The position numbers and the translations under genes are program-made. DNA of 47,765 nt from Bacillota bacterium. Lineage in GTDB: Bacteria > Bacillota > Clostridia > Acetivibrionales > DSM-1351. Below the pieces are notes generated by a model. The model worked only from the letters and a program-made list of their open reading frames with translations. It made no database searches and had not been told where the DNA came from. The stretch covers positions 1-47,765 of the forward strand of contig JAEWOH010000030.1 in the NCBI GenBank assembly GCA_023460955.1. The letters run 5' to 3'. This document shows positions 7,665 through 15,975 of the stretch, in pieces. Positions within the stretch are counted from its first letter, which is position 1; each line of letters starts with the position of its first letter.

Positions 7665-8345
7665 GTGATTTACAAAAATATTAGACAGGCAAGATTTATT
7701 GACAGACCCAATAGATTTATAGCGAATATAGAGATTGATGGCAGAAAAGAAATATGCCATGTGAAGAATACCGGAAGATGCAAAGAGCTACTTATACCCG
7801 GAGTAACTATTTTTGTACAGGAGTTTGACAATACTTCAAGAAAAACCAGATATGACCTGATAGGTATTTTGAAAGGGGACAGATTCGTTAATATAGACAG
7901 TCAGGCTCCAAATAAAGTGTTTGCAGAATGGATTAGCAAGGGAAATCTATTTAAAGATATAACACTCCTTAAGCCCGAAGCAAAGTTTAAAACCTCAAGA
8001 TTTGATTTTTATATTGAAACAATAAATGAAAAGATATTTATAGAAATCAAAGGTGTTACTCTGGAGGATAATAACGTAGTATTATTTCCGGACGCGCCTA
8101 CAGAAAGAGGAGTAAAACATATTCAGGAATTGATGGAATGTGTTAGTGAAGGCTATAAAGCTTATATTGTTTTTGTAATACAACTCAGGGATGTGGATTA
8201 CTTTACACCGAATGCCGGAACACATAAAGAGTTTGCAGCTGCTATAAAGGCGGCAGGCGAAAAAGGTGTTAATGTGCTAGCCTATGATTGTAATGTTGGA
8301 AAGGATTTTGTTGAAATATCAAAAAGTGTTGAGGTGAGACTATAA
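7665..8345 (+). CDS. sfsA: SfsA family protein (sugar fermentation stimulation protein homologue)
   Basis: SfsA proteins bind DNA non-specifically in E. coli and have a restriction-nuclease-like core; the true role is unsettled. The core residues are visible in SRFDFYIE and FIEIKG (Asp, then Glu-x-Lys, as in PD-(D/E)XK folds). Other family blocks are FIDRPNRFIA near the N-terminus, CHVKNTGRCKELL, FPDAPTERG and HIQEL. The frame is open from ATG 7596 (249 aa), but the family begins shortly before FIDRPNRF. GGAG at 7655-7658 precedes GTG 7665 by 6 bases, giving 226 aa, so 7665 is preferred. Its stop overlaps the start of the next gene (TAATG), so the two are translationally coupled. Confidence 0.88.
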   Translation: MIYKNIRQARFIDRPNRFIANIEIDGRKEICHVKNTGRCKELLIPGVTIFVQEFDNTSRKTRYDLIGILKGDRFVNIDSQAPNKVFAEWISKGNLFKDITLLKPEAKFKTSRFDFYIETINEKIFIEIKGVTLEDNNVVLFPDAPTERGVKHIQELMECVSEGYKAYIVFVIQLRDVDYFTPNAGTHKEFAAAIKAAGEKGVNVLAYDCNVGKDFVEISKSVEVRL

Positions 8346-8734
8346 TGACTTATGAATTCGGATTAAAAACTGATAGGCAGAACTTCTACAACATAACTGC
8401 GAGAGTTGCTGAAGCCGTTACTAAAAGCGGAATTAAGGATGGTGCAGCTTTAGTATTCTGCCCCCATACCACTGCCGGAATAACTATTAATGAAAATGCT
8501 GATCCTGATGTGGTAAGGGACATGCTGCTGGGGCTGGACAAGGCTTATCCTGACAGAGGGGAATTCAAGCACATGGAGGGAAACAGCGCAGCTCACTTAA
8601 AGGCCAGCGCCGTGGGCAGCAGCCAGTATATTATTGTGGAGAATGGCAAACTAATTCTGGGGACATGGCAAGGAATATACTTTTGTGAATTTGACGGACC
8701 AAGAAGCAGAAGGTTTTATGTTAAGGTATTCTAA
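8345..8734 (+). CDS. YjbQ family protein (UPF0047, thiamine-phosphate synthase-like)
   Basis: A 129-aa single-domain protein of the UPF0047/YjbQ family. Some members have weak thiamine phosphate synthase activity, and the physiological role is unresolved. Conserved blocks are FCPHTTAGITINENADPDV (about residues 38-56), the HLKASAVGSS segment and LGTWQGIYFCEFDGPR near the C-terminus; these histidines and acidic residues form the family's metal/phosphate-like pocket. ATG 8345 overlaps the sfsA stop by one base, with GAGGTGAG upstream, so it is translated in tandem with sfsA. Confidence 0.9.
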   Translation: MTYEFGLKTDRQNFYNITARVAEAVTKSGIKDGAALVFCPHTTAGITINENADPDVVRDMLLGLDKAYPDRGEFKHMEGNSAAHLKASAVGSSQYIIVENGKLILGTWQGIYFCEFDGPRSRRFYVKVF

Positions 8735-8805
8735 TTATTCTAAACCAGACATTTCGATTGATTAGGAATGAAATTACATTTTAGGTGAATATAGTATAGG
8801 ACTAA

Positions 8806-9107
8806 TTACCCACATAAAACTGTGCATAAACAAACAATTCTGTGGATATTCTGTTAAAAAAGCTTGGATTTATCCACAGAATTGTTATTTATGTTAGTAA
8901 AGTTGTTGAAAACCTCTGGTTTTATGGGGAATTCTTGTAGATAATATTTTAGTTTTATAAACAAAAGTTTTCTACAGGATAAGTGTATATAATGTTAAAT
9001 ATTTGTGGATTATAGGTTAAAACCATATGGATTTATCCACAAAACAACTATATTTTGTTGATAAAGTTGTGGATATATCTATATAATGGGGTTTTAAATG
9101 TGGATAA
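8806..9107. other. DnaA-box-like cluster 2 (yjbQ - unknown gene intergenic region)
   Basis: The 376-base convergent intergenic region 8735-9110 has no gene. It holds exact TTATCCACA at 8870-8878 (plus), 9033-9041 (plus) and 9099-9107 (minus), and TTATGCACA at 8821-8829 (minus). One-mismatch copies are at 8806-8814 (TTACCCACA), 8841-8849 (minus), 9004-9012 (minus) and 9068-9076 (minus). Several are paired as inverted repeats, for example AATTCTGTGGATA at 8837-8849 against TATCCACAGAATT at 8871-8883. The surroundings are strongly A+T rich, as at DnaA-responsive sites. Function is inferred from the boxes only. Confidence 0.6.
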
Positions 9108-9110
9108 GTA

Positions 9111-9593
9111 CTATTTCTTATTTGGTTTTGTCATCGTAAGTTTATTGGTCTGCATTTGTATTAATTGTGATACTAAATTTGTCAGAGGTTGGCCTATTGC
9201 CTCCTTGTAATTAAAGCCAAGAAGTTTTAGTATCTTAAGGGTCTCGGAGGATACGAGCTTTTTGATAGACGATACAAACTCACTGTCCCCGCCTGTGAAG
9301 GGGAGAAAAGTGGTGACTATAGGCAGCAATTCTCTAGTAATATACTCAATATCATTATCTGATATATCCCTAGTCAGGAATTCTTCCTCATAACTTTTGG
9401 TTATCTGGATTAATTCATTTTTGTCCGAGATCAAATCATTTACTATTTCTTCAAGCACGTTAATGGTCTCCTGATTATTGCTCTTTTGCTTAATTAGGTG
9501 AATTTTATCATAAATTATGTCAGCGCTGTTTCTTGCGGATATTTCCTTTAGTCTGGTGGGCTGATCAGAATCAGGAAAAGAGATAGTCCCCAT
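9111..9593 (-). CDS. Unknown helical protein
   Basis: A 160-aa soluble protein I do not recognise. After a short extended N-terminus (ISFPDSDQPTR) it is mostly charged, amphipathic and leucine/isoleucine-spaced, suggesting alpha-helical or coiled-coil structure, with a possible loop at PFTGGDSEF. The longest frame starts at a GTG (9602), but AAGGAG overlaps that codon and lies 8 bases before ATG 9593, so 9593 is used. It ends right next to DnaA-box cluster 2. No transmembrane segment or signal peptide is seen, and the upstream 230 bases hold no other gene. Confidence 0.6.
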   Translation of the reverse strand: MGTISFPDSDQPTRLKEISARNSADIIYDKIHLIKQKSNNQETINVLEEIVNDLISDKNELIQITKSYEEEFLTRDISDNDIEYITRELLPIVTTFLPFTGGDSEFVSSIKKLVSSETLKILKLLGFNYKEAIGQPLTNLVSQLIQMQTNKLTMTKPNKK

Positions 9594-9831
9594 TATTATC
9601 ACTCCTTAATATAAAAGCCAAGAAAAAATATTGGTATACATAATTATATGTATAAAAGGAACTAACTGTTACTAAGCTGCTCTTGGGTTTTCAATATAAT
9701 GGGACTGATATACATTAATTAAGATATGTACTTTAAGAAAATAGTAAAATATTGAATATCATTACATAAATTTATATAATTACATAATACAAATTTGTTT
9801 AATAGACGAGTTCGCGTTGAAGGAGGGTACC

Positions 9832-10227
9832 ATGATTTCAGAAAATGAATTTGATTCGGAATACTGCAATGTAAAGTTTATTCCACAGGATAAAGCGGTT
9901 TTACTCAGGTGGAAGAAATTTTGCAGCCTTGAAGACTATAGAAAACCAACGTTGTTTTGTCTGGAACTGCTCAGAAAGTATTCAGGCAGCCAGCTCATAG
10001 TAGACGCAAGGAATGGCTTTGAAGATGATAAAGCTGATGTGGAATGGGGCTTTTCAGTTCTGCTGCCTGAAATGTCAAGAACCACCTGTGAAAAGGTTGT
10101 TTTCATTATGAACGAAGTAAATGATATTGAAGCTGAAATGGATATGTGGACGCTGGAATTTATGAAATACTTCAGTGTATACAAAGCTGCAACTTATGAA
10201 GATGCTGTTAAGAAACTTCAGGAGTAG
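9832..10227 (+). CDS. Unknown small protein, STAS/SpoIIAA-like pattern
   Basis: A 131-aa cytoplasmic protein. The order of a beta strand (LLRWKKF), a long helix (RKPTLFCLELLRK), the strand LIVDARNGF, a helix, the strand KVVFIMNE, a helix, then FSVYKAATYEDAVKKL resembles STAS/SpoIIAA-like proteins, in which the strand ending in VDARN is followed by a phosphate- or ligand-facing loop. This is fold-level resemblance by eye. GGAGG at 9821-9825 selects ATG 9832 rather than the upstream TTG at 9817. It precedes an AraC-type regulator on the same strand by about 90 bases and may be expressed with it. Confidence 0.6.
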   Translation: MISENEFDSEYCNVKFIPQDKAVLLRWKKFCSLEDYRKPTLFCLELLRKYSGSQLIVDARNGFEDDKADVEWGFSVLLPEMSRTTCEKVVFIMNEVNDIEAEMDMWTLEFMKYFSVYKAATYEDAVKKLQE

Positions 10228-10315
10228 TGTTTGCAAACCTACATAAAAAGATTGTAAATGTCGGGAGAATTGAGAAGGTTTCTTCTATAATCCTACTTAG
10301 GAAGGAGGTCTGAGA

Positions 10316-11179
10316 ATGGACTATTTAAACAGATTAAATCAGGCTCTTGATTACATTGAGAAGAATCTGGACGGGGATATTGATTTGAAAAAGGCAGCAA
10401 GCTTAGCCTGTTGTTCGGTAGCATATTTTCAAAGGGTGTTTTCCTTTATTGCAGACATGCCTTTATCGGAATACATCAGGCGCAGAAGAATGACCAAGGC
10501 TGCTTTTGAACTGAAAAATAGCGGCATTAAAGTTATTGACCTAGCCTTGAAGTACGGATATGATTCTCCGGATTCCTTTTCTAGAGCGTTTCAGAGTGTT
10601 CACGGAATACTGCCCTCACTGGCGCGGAGTGAAGGAGTAACCGTTAAAGCCTTTCCTCGGATTGCTTTCCTTATATCGATTAAAGGAGATGTTGAGATGA
10701 ATTACAGGATTGAACAAAAAGAAGCATTTAGAATTGTAGGTGTAAAAAGACATTATAAAGGGCCGGAAAATGATGAAAGCGTAGTGCCTGTATTTTGGAA
10801 TGAACTCTATTCTAACGGAACAGTTGAAGTGCTAAATAATCTATCATCAGGTATACCTGGAGGCGTACATGGATTCATACAGGCTTCAGCTGATGAAAAG
10901 GTTGATTACACAATTGCCTGTATAACAGACAAGGAGCCGCCTGCCGGTATGGAGAGTTACATTGTACCCAAAGCCACCTGGGCAATTTTCGAGATAGACG
11001 GACCTGTTCACAAGACGATGGCCACCGCATGGAAACGAATTTTTACAGAATGGCTTCCCACATCAAATTACAGCTATGCAGAGACTGTAGATATTGAATG
11101 CTTCCCAAATGGTGAAAATAAGGGGTCAGAGGACTATAAGTACGAGATATGGTTACCGGTAAAAGAAAAGGATAAATAA
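10316..11179 (+). CDS. AraC-family regulator with GyrI-like effector domain
   Basis: A 287-aa transcription factor. Residues 1-105 carry two helix-turn-helix motifs of the AraC/XylS type: first LKKAASLACCSVAYFQRVF with EYIRRRRMTKAA, then VIDLALKYGYDSPDSFSRAF followed by HGILPS. From about residue 130 to the end there is a GyrI-like (SOUL/Rob-type) ligand-binding domain, recognisable by FRIVGVKRHYKG at its start, WAIFEIDGP and the terminal YEIWLPVK. Proteins of this architecture (Rob/BmrR-like) sense small amphipathic molecules and often control efflux or detoxification genes. GGAGG precedes ATG 10316. It is followed by its own terminator. A second protein with the same architecture is at 42631-43521. 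Confidence 0.88.
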   Translation: MDYLNRLNQALDYIEKNLDGDIDLKKAASLACCSVAYFQRVFSFIADMPLSEYIRRRRMTKAAFELKNSGIKVIDLALKYGYDSPDSFSRAFQSVHGILPSLARSEGVTVKAFPRIAFLISIKGDVEMNYRIEQKEAFRIVGVKRHYKGPENDESVVPVFWNELYSNGTVEVLNNLSSGIPGGVHGFIQASADEKVDYTIACITDKEPPAGMESYIVPKATWAIFEIDGPVHKTMATAWKRIFTEWLPTSNYSYAETVDIECFPNGENKGSEDYKYEIWLPVKEKDK

Positions 11180-11220
11180 AGTAAGGAAATAATTAAGAAA
11201 GAAAACCACTAAAGACAGAG

Positions 11221-11252
11221 AACCCCGATATTCGATATCGGGGTTAGTTTTT
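11221..11252 (+). terminator. Rho-independent terminator
   Basis: A perfect 11-bp stem AACCCCGATAT / ATATCGGGGTT (11221-11231 and 11235-11245) with a 3-base loop is followed by AGTTTTTATT. It ends the AraC-type gene. Confidence 0.9.
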
Positions 11253-11375
11253 ATTATGAGGGTACAATGGCTTCTGTTAAAAAGGCTTATTGACATAGTG
11301 GATAAATATGGATAAAATAGTTAAAGAAATTTAATTAAATATTTTTAACTAAATAAAATTTATCTGGAGGATGCT

Positions 11376-11807
11376 ATGATTCATGATAGCTTTGCTTATA
11401 TTTCAAATTATGTCTGCAGGGAATCAATAAAAAATTTAAATAAAAACCTCTCTTCAGATGAATTAAATAGCTTCTGCTATAACGACTATTACTATCTGGT
11501 TACTATTCACAACTTGAATTGCCCGAACTTTTCGCAAATAGCAGCTGAGTTGGAGATAACAAAACCAGCTGTTTCGGTACTGATAAGAAAATTTATCAAA
11601 CTTGGATTAATAGAAAAAAATCAGTCTGAAAAGGATAAAAGGGTTTTCCATGTAAAGCTTACCGAAAAGGGCCGGAAAATAGTTCAGGGTGATGAGGAAT
11701 TATATTATAAGCTATCTGAACACATAAACAGACTGGTTAAAAATAATGAACAGTATGAAATGATAGATTCTTTGTTATCCGAGGTTGTAAGCCGTTTAAA
11801 AAAATAG
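11376..11807 (+). CDS. MarR-family transcriptional regulator
   Basis: A 143-aa winged-helix DNA-binding protein. The helix-turn-helix lies at about residues 50-75 (FSQIAAELEITKPAVSVLIRK). It is followed by the wing with the family's DKR signature (SEKDKRVFHVKLTEKGRKI). The flanking helices at both ends form the dimer interface. TCTGGAGG at about 11362-11369 precedes ATG 11376. It is immediately followed (25 bases) by a membrane-anchored metallo-beta-lactamase-fold hydrolase, and the pair is probably one transcript, with the regulator likely sensing the substrate or product of the hydrolase (inference from context). Confidence 0.88.
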   Translation: MIHDSFAYISNYVCRESIKNLNKNLSSDELNSFCYNDYYYLVTIHNLNCPNFSQIAAELEITKPAVSVLIRKFIKLGLIEKNQSEKDKRVFHVKLTEKGRKIVQGDEELYYKLSEHINRLVKNNEQYEMIDSLLSEVVSRLKK

Positions 11808-11831
11808 ATATACGTTGAATTGGGGGCTGTC

Positions 11832-12806
11832 ATGAGTAGATTGAAGCTACTGATACTTATAGTTATTTTGATTTTTGCTGTGATTTCCTTACTATATTTT
11901 AACAGGGTGCAGTATAAAACAAGAACGTTTAAAGGTGAACTGCTATTTAACGCTGCTGAGTATAATCATCGACGTGAAGATACGATAGTTAAATCTCTAG
12001 ATGAAAAAGAAAAGGATAAAGCATCGATGATTGAGGTTAAACAGATACACACCGGGGATTTGAAAATACCTCTTTCAAACGCTTTAAATATTGAGTATCC
12101 AACGTGTATAGGTCTTGAGGACAAAGCCGTTGAAGTTCCGATTTTTGCATATTTAGTCCATCACGAAAAGTATGGCAATTTTTTGATTGACACCGGGTGC
12201 GATGCTTCCTTTGTTAACAATCTGTATGGCTCTGTAAAGGGGATATTAGTACCCAAATTTGTACCTAAAACCACACTTAAAAGTGAAAATGCCATTGAGG
12301 AGCAATTAGCAGAGGTAAAACAGTCTATTAAAGGAGTATTTTTTACGCACTTACATCCCGATCACACTGCAGGGCTGAAAGGCTTGCCTGATAACCTGAT
12401 ATACGTTGCCGGTATGGGGGAAGAGTCGGTGTCATATAAGTTTTTATTGGAAATCGATCATTTTAAAAGGGATGATATCATAAATCTGCTGGACTTTAAT
12501 TCAGAAAAAGCATTTATACATCCTATTGGTACGACGATAGATATTTTTGGTGATAAATCATTATTAGCAATATCTACACCGGGACACACTAAAGGGCATG
12601 TATCATATTTAGTTAATACTGAGAAAAATCCGATTTTAATAGCGGGAGATGCATGTATCTTGAATAAGAGTTTGGAAACCGGCGCAGGGCCGGGTACATC
12701 TTCCGCAGATACTAAACTTGCACAGGAGACCTTTGACAAAATTAACGACTTTATAAAAAAGAATCCGTGGGTAAAAGTATGGCCAGGACATGATTTTCCC
12801 AAATAA
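11832..12806 (+). CDS. Membrane-anchored metallo-beta-lactamase-fold hydrolase
   Basis: A 324-aa protein with an N-terminal membrane anchor (LLILIVILIFAVISLLYF, about residues 6-23) and a metallo-beta-lactamase domain of the lactonase/glyoxalase type. The dinuclear metal site is complete: THLHPDH (HxHxDH), the His of STPGHTKGH, the Asp of IAGDAC, and the C-terminal WPGHDF. The early GNFLIDTGCDASF is typical of AHL-lactonase-like members. The catalytic domain should face outward behind the anchor. The substrate is unknown; a lactone or a phosphoester-like molecule is possible. The frame opens at TTG 11820, but GGGGG at 11822-11826 favours ATG 11832. The MarR gene just upstream is the likely regulator. 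Confidence 0.85.
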   Translation: MSRLKLLILIVILIFAVISLLYFNRVQYKTRTFKGELLFNAAEYNHRREDTIVKSLDEKEKDKASMIEVKQIHTGDLKIPLSNALNIEYPTCIGLEDKAVEVPIFAYLVHHEKYGNFLIDTGCDASFVNNLYGSVKGILVPKFVPKTTLKSENAIEEQLAEVKQSIKGVFFTHLHPDHTAGLKGLPDNLIYVAGMGEESVSYKFLLEIDHFKRDDIINLLDFNSEKAFIHPIGTTIDIFGDKSLLAISTPGHTKGHVSYLVNTEKNPILIAGDACILNKSLETGAGPGTSSADTKLAQETFDKINDFIKKNPWVKVWPGHDFPK

Positions 12807-12887
12807 AAGCTACAGGAGGTAAATAAAAAGTATCGAAGGTAAAAGCGGACGCAGTAAAAAACTAATGTACTCTGTCAGTCATTATAT

Positions 12888-13238
12888 TTAGCAGTAAAGT
12901 TTTCCGCACATTAGGTACCTGATGACATCCCTCGGGTTATAACCCTTCTCGTTTTTTGGTACACGGGCTGCCAGTATTTTAGTCTGTAAAACATTTAAAG
13001 CTAATATAGCTTTCAGATCTTCTAGACTGTAATATTTATCTGGAAGTAAATTCTGCAGTTTTGTCTGTAGGAGGCATTTGTACTTCCTGTCTACAGACTT
13101 GTTCAGATGCGCTTCTTTATGGCATTTCTTACATAAACCCATTTCATTGATGGGCAGGTAAACTAGGATTGACTTACTTCCCTTAAATAATATATGGTGT
13201 TTACCTGCCTTTGAATTGCATTCATAGCATGTAGGCAT
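12888..13238 (-). CDS. HNH-like zinc-ribbon protein
   Basis: A 116-aa protein with two zinc-binding knuckles spaced as in HNH endonuclease-fold proteins: CYEC with HH at residues 14-15, then CKKCHKEAH at about residues 36-44. The HH pair and the second knuckle correspond to the betabetaalpha-metal unit. The C-terminal half (residues 60-116) is helical, ends in a Cys, and is not recognised. AAAGGAG lies just upstream of ATG 13238. It sits downstream of the P-loop ATPase on the same strand, 254 bases away, inside an A+T-rich stretch next to a tRNA. Nuclease activity is possible but not certain: the knuckle could also be structural. Confidence 0.65.
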   Translation of the reverse strand: MPTCYECNSKAGKHHILFKGSKSILVYLPINEMGLCKKCHKEAHLNKSVDRKYKCLLQTKLQNLLPDKYYSLEDLKAILALNVLQTKILAARVPKNEKGYNPRDVIRYLMCGKLYC

Positions 13239-13492
13239 ATTACTCCTTTGAAATTAACAAATTTAACATCTGATAATATCAATATGCAAGGAGCAAATTT
13301 AAATACTTGAGAATGTTTGTCTATACATGGAAATAGTTATAAAAAATTAGACAGAAACGGATGTCGGAATACCGTGGCGTTCCTGCCCTTTTATAGAAAA
13401 TATTCTTCAGTGCTGATTTTTTTATACTTATAATCGGCAGTAATGTGATGTCCTGTCCTCCAGAGCCCACAAAGGTACAGGTTATTTTTAAA

Positions 13493-15337
13493 TCACTCTA
13501 AATTCTTGAAAGAGAGTGCCCACTTTTTAAAAGAGGCGTCATAGTATAAGAGTTTAGCTTTAAGTTGATCACCTACATTGGCAAATGTGAATATATCATG
13601 TATATATTCGTTCGATAGTTCATTAATAAAAGCCCGTCCTTTATAACTTTTACTTCCTATTATAAATGAAGCAAAAACCGTCTTAGTAATAATTTTTTCA
13701 ATTGTAACATTAACAATATCACCTTTTTGGGGATACATAGTTTTTTCATAAATTGCGGATCTATCTATTTTTCTGTTTAAAGAAAGTGCTTTTTGTAGTG
13801 CCCTATGCATTGAGATTAACCAGTCATCAGAATAAATTATTCCATCATTTCCTTTATGCTGATATCTATGAGTCTTTGTTAGTTTGGAATAATTACCAAC
13901 TACTCCGAGCCGATACAAATCTTGTAAAACTGATTCGGGATTTTTGGATAGTATACTAGTAGGTGATATCTGTGAGGAATGGTATTGAAGTTCACTTTTG
14001 GTAAATAAAACTCTGTAACCCGTTAAGCACTTAAATATATCATCTATCTCCTCTGACGTATATAATGCCCTTAATTCCTCTTTTATTTCATTTAAACTTT
14101 CGAGAGAATACTTCTGAAAGCTACTTTCGAATACAGCTTGAGTAAAAGTTACACTTTCACTATGTAAACAACTTTTGGTTGCTCCAAGAAATCTCACAAT
14201 ATCTCTTGGCTTACTCCAACTATTATTGAGAATATAATTTGCTGGTTCTACAGAGTCAATACGTTCAGGAAACCACTTTTTATAAACTTGCTCCATTGAA
14301 TCAATCGTGACATTATTTTTTTTCTCAGAAACATTAATTCGTTTTAATAAAATTTGAATAATCGGATGTGCATAAGAATTTGTATTATTATAGTCCCAAA
14401 TAAGTGGACATTCAAATCCTGACGTTACTTTGTTTAATTCTTTCGGTGATATAAATCTATTTATACTATTAATTATTTCGGTTCTTAAAGAACAAATAAT
14501 TTTTGTTTTACCACCTCCTAATCTCTTAAATAAACCGTTAAAAAATTTGGTAGTAAAGACTAAATCTCTAATTATCTTTAAATCACGGACAAAAAGATCC
14601 TTATCAGCATAATAAGCTTCTAATTCATCAATAAAAATGTAATATGGGATATCAGTTTTTGTTAAATTTAGAAATAGTTGAGTGGCTTGATCAATAAGTG
14701 TTATAAATGTATTATATTCAGATTCATTATTTTTTTTATCAAAATCTAAAATTAGTTCCGGAGTTATGGTTATTTTGGTTGATGGATCAACATATGGGAC
14801 AGACATTTTCAATTTTGCTGGGAATAATATACGTTTATTGTTGTCCGTGTTTTTTAGTATATGCGAAATCATAGTGCTAAATTTATCCCAATTATCATTT
14901 TGTTCAAAAATCCCTCCGTTATATTCGTTGTTATCATCAATTATTTTTTTAAAAAAAATCCATCTCCAAATGTATTCAAAATCTTGTTCATTAACTAATA
15001 CATTCTTATCAATGCTTAATGAAGAAATAATCCTTTTTGATATTCTATCTAGCTCTTTTCTCTTTAAATCGCTGTACTGCTCCTTGAAAAAAACAAATGA
15101 AGTACATGTGCTTAAATCATTATTCTTTACCTCATTATCTAAGTAATATAATAACGCTGTTTTACCGGTACCTTTATATCCATTTATGAAACATTTATCT
15201 CCGCTAATTAAGCCATCAATATCGAAATTAGGCGGCATAACAAAACTTTGAAAAAAGTCTTCATTGCCGTCAAATTCAATTTCATCTCTTGCATCCGGTT
15301 TCCCTATGTATATATCTTTTATCTTAGTTTTAGCCAT
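13493..15337 (-). CDS. P-loop ATPase with C-terminal S1-like domain (candidate defence protein)
   Basis: A 614-aa protein. The N-terminal half is a STAND/ORC-like P-loop ATPase resembling the 'P-loop ATPase, Sll1717 family': Walker A GYKGTGKT at residues 53-60, Walker B YYIFIDELE at about 232-240, and a sensor-like ICSLRTEI at about 281-288. A helical region follows, then a winged-helix-like part (about 420-520: LFTKSELQYHS, DLYRLGVVG). Residues from about 535 to the end read as an S1/OB-fold RNA-binding domain (KGDIVNVTIEKI, GRAFINELSNEYIHDIF, VGDQLKAKLLYYD, KKWALSF). The gene is markedly more A+T-rich and Lys/Asn/Ile-rich than its neighbours, suggesting acquisition. It starts at ATG 15337 with AAGGAG nearby. 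Family members are often encoded in defence islands; the function of this one is unknown. Confidence 0.7.
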   Translation of the reverse strand: MAKTKIKDIYIGKPDARDEIEFDGNEDFFQSFVMPPNFDIDGLISGDKCFINGYKGTGKTALLYYLDNEVKNNDLSTCTSFVFFKEQYSDLKRKELDRISKRIISSLSIDKNVLVNEQDFEYIWRWIFFKKIIDDNNEYNGGIFEQNDNWDKFSTMISHILKNTDNNKRILFPAKLKMSVPYVDPSTKITITPELILDFDKKNNESEYNTFITLIDQATQLFLNLTKTDIPYYIFIDELEAYYADKDLFVRDLKIIRDLVFTTKFFNGLFKRLGGGKTKIICSLRTEIINSINRFISPKELNKVTSGFECPLIWDYNNTNSYAHPIIQILLKRINVSEKKNNVTIDSMEQVYKKWFPERIDSVEPANYILNNSWSKPRDIVRFLGATKSCLHSESVTFTQAVFESSFQKYSLESLNEIKEELRALYTSEEIDDIFKCLTGYRVLFTKSELQYHSSQISPTSILSKNPESVLQDLYRLGVVGNYSKLTKTHRYQHKGNDGIIYSDDWLISMHRALQKALSLNRKIDRSAIYEKTMYPQKGDIVNVTIEKIITKTVFASFIIGSKSYKGRAFINELSNEYIHDIFTFANVGDQLKAKLLYYDASFKKWALSFKNLE

Positions 15338-15929
15338 ATAAAACTCCTTATAAATAATTTTTACTTTATAAGGAAATTCTACACAATATGTGAAAATACC
15401 TCCTTTTAAAACATATTATATAAAATTTACAAAAAGCCAAAGCTTAAGCATTGTATTTCCATGACATAACATAAAACACAAGAGAATTTACTTTCTAACG
15501 GAAGATGAAATATGTGCCATGATACCGGTTGAGGATTATGTTAAACAAGGACTAATAGCACCTTCTACTGAAGAATTTATAGGACCGGCTTGGGAAAGAG
15601 AAGAGTGGAAGTATCACGTAATAAGGATTTGTTGCAAGTGTCTTCTTATGTTAATTCCGTGACTAGCTTTGGGGTTATGTTGTGAAGTAAATTTGTAGTA
15701 CAGATAGACTATAAAACTGAAACATTGATTTATTTATATGTCAATGGGGTATCAGATCGTTTATGGTAAGCCCTACAAGGAAAAAAACCGTTACAAAAGA
15801 AAAAACTAGTATAAAGTAATATATTTATTTTAAGCAGTTCCTCGTGTGTAATCTTGGGGAGCTTTTGTATGTTAAAATTCAAAGCCTAATTTGCTTAATT
15901 AAAAAAAGTATGTGCCCCGTCACTTTCCT
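15338..15929. other. Region between the ATPase gene and tRNA-Arg
   Basis: These 592 bases contain no intact gene. The part at 15465-15661 looks like a decayed plus-strand gene (separate entry). The rest (15662-15929) is low-complexity A+T-rich sequence in which I see no hairpin with a T run, no direct repeat of the tRNA 3' end and no start with a ribosome binding site. Confidence 0.5.
15465..15661 (+). pseudogene. Gene remnant without a start
   Basis: The frame is open from 15465 (just after a stop) to TGA at 15659-15661 and reads like real protein in its middle: IYFLTEDEICAMIPVEDYV, then KQGLIAPSTEEFIGPAWERE, then EWKYHVIR. There is no ATG/GTG/TTG with a ribosome binding site at its head, and the last 15 residues become cysteine-rich and unlike the rest, as after a frameshift or deletion. 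It probably is the remains of a small gene of the accessory region. The family is not recognised. Confidence 0.4.
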
Positions 15930-15970
15930 AAAAAAATACCGCCTCGCTGTATCTCAACAGCCAAGCGGCT
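15930..15970 (-). terminator. Terminator of tRNA-Arg
   Basis: On the minus strand, GCCGCTTGGCTGT pairs with ACAGCGAGGCGGT (12 pairs, one mismatch, two wobbles) around a 6-base loop and is followed by T7 (plus-strand A run 15930-15936). It lies 6 bases beyond the tRNA 3' end. Confidence 0.85.
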
Positions 15971-15975
15971 TACTG

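Noticed and set aside
3951..9107. A replication origin (oriC) at the DnaA-box clusters
   Set aside because: There is no dnaA, dnaN or rnpA-rpmH gene nearby and no clear DNA-unwinding 13-mer array. The clusters are reported only as DnaA-box-like.
12810..15975. Attachment-site duplication for an integrative element at tRNA-Arg
   Set aside because: I looked for a repeat of the tRNA 3' end in the 12.8-13.5 kb border and found none, and no integrase gene is present. Only the tRNA-adjacent position is noted.
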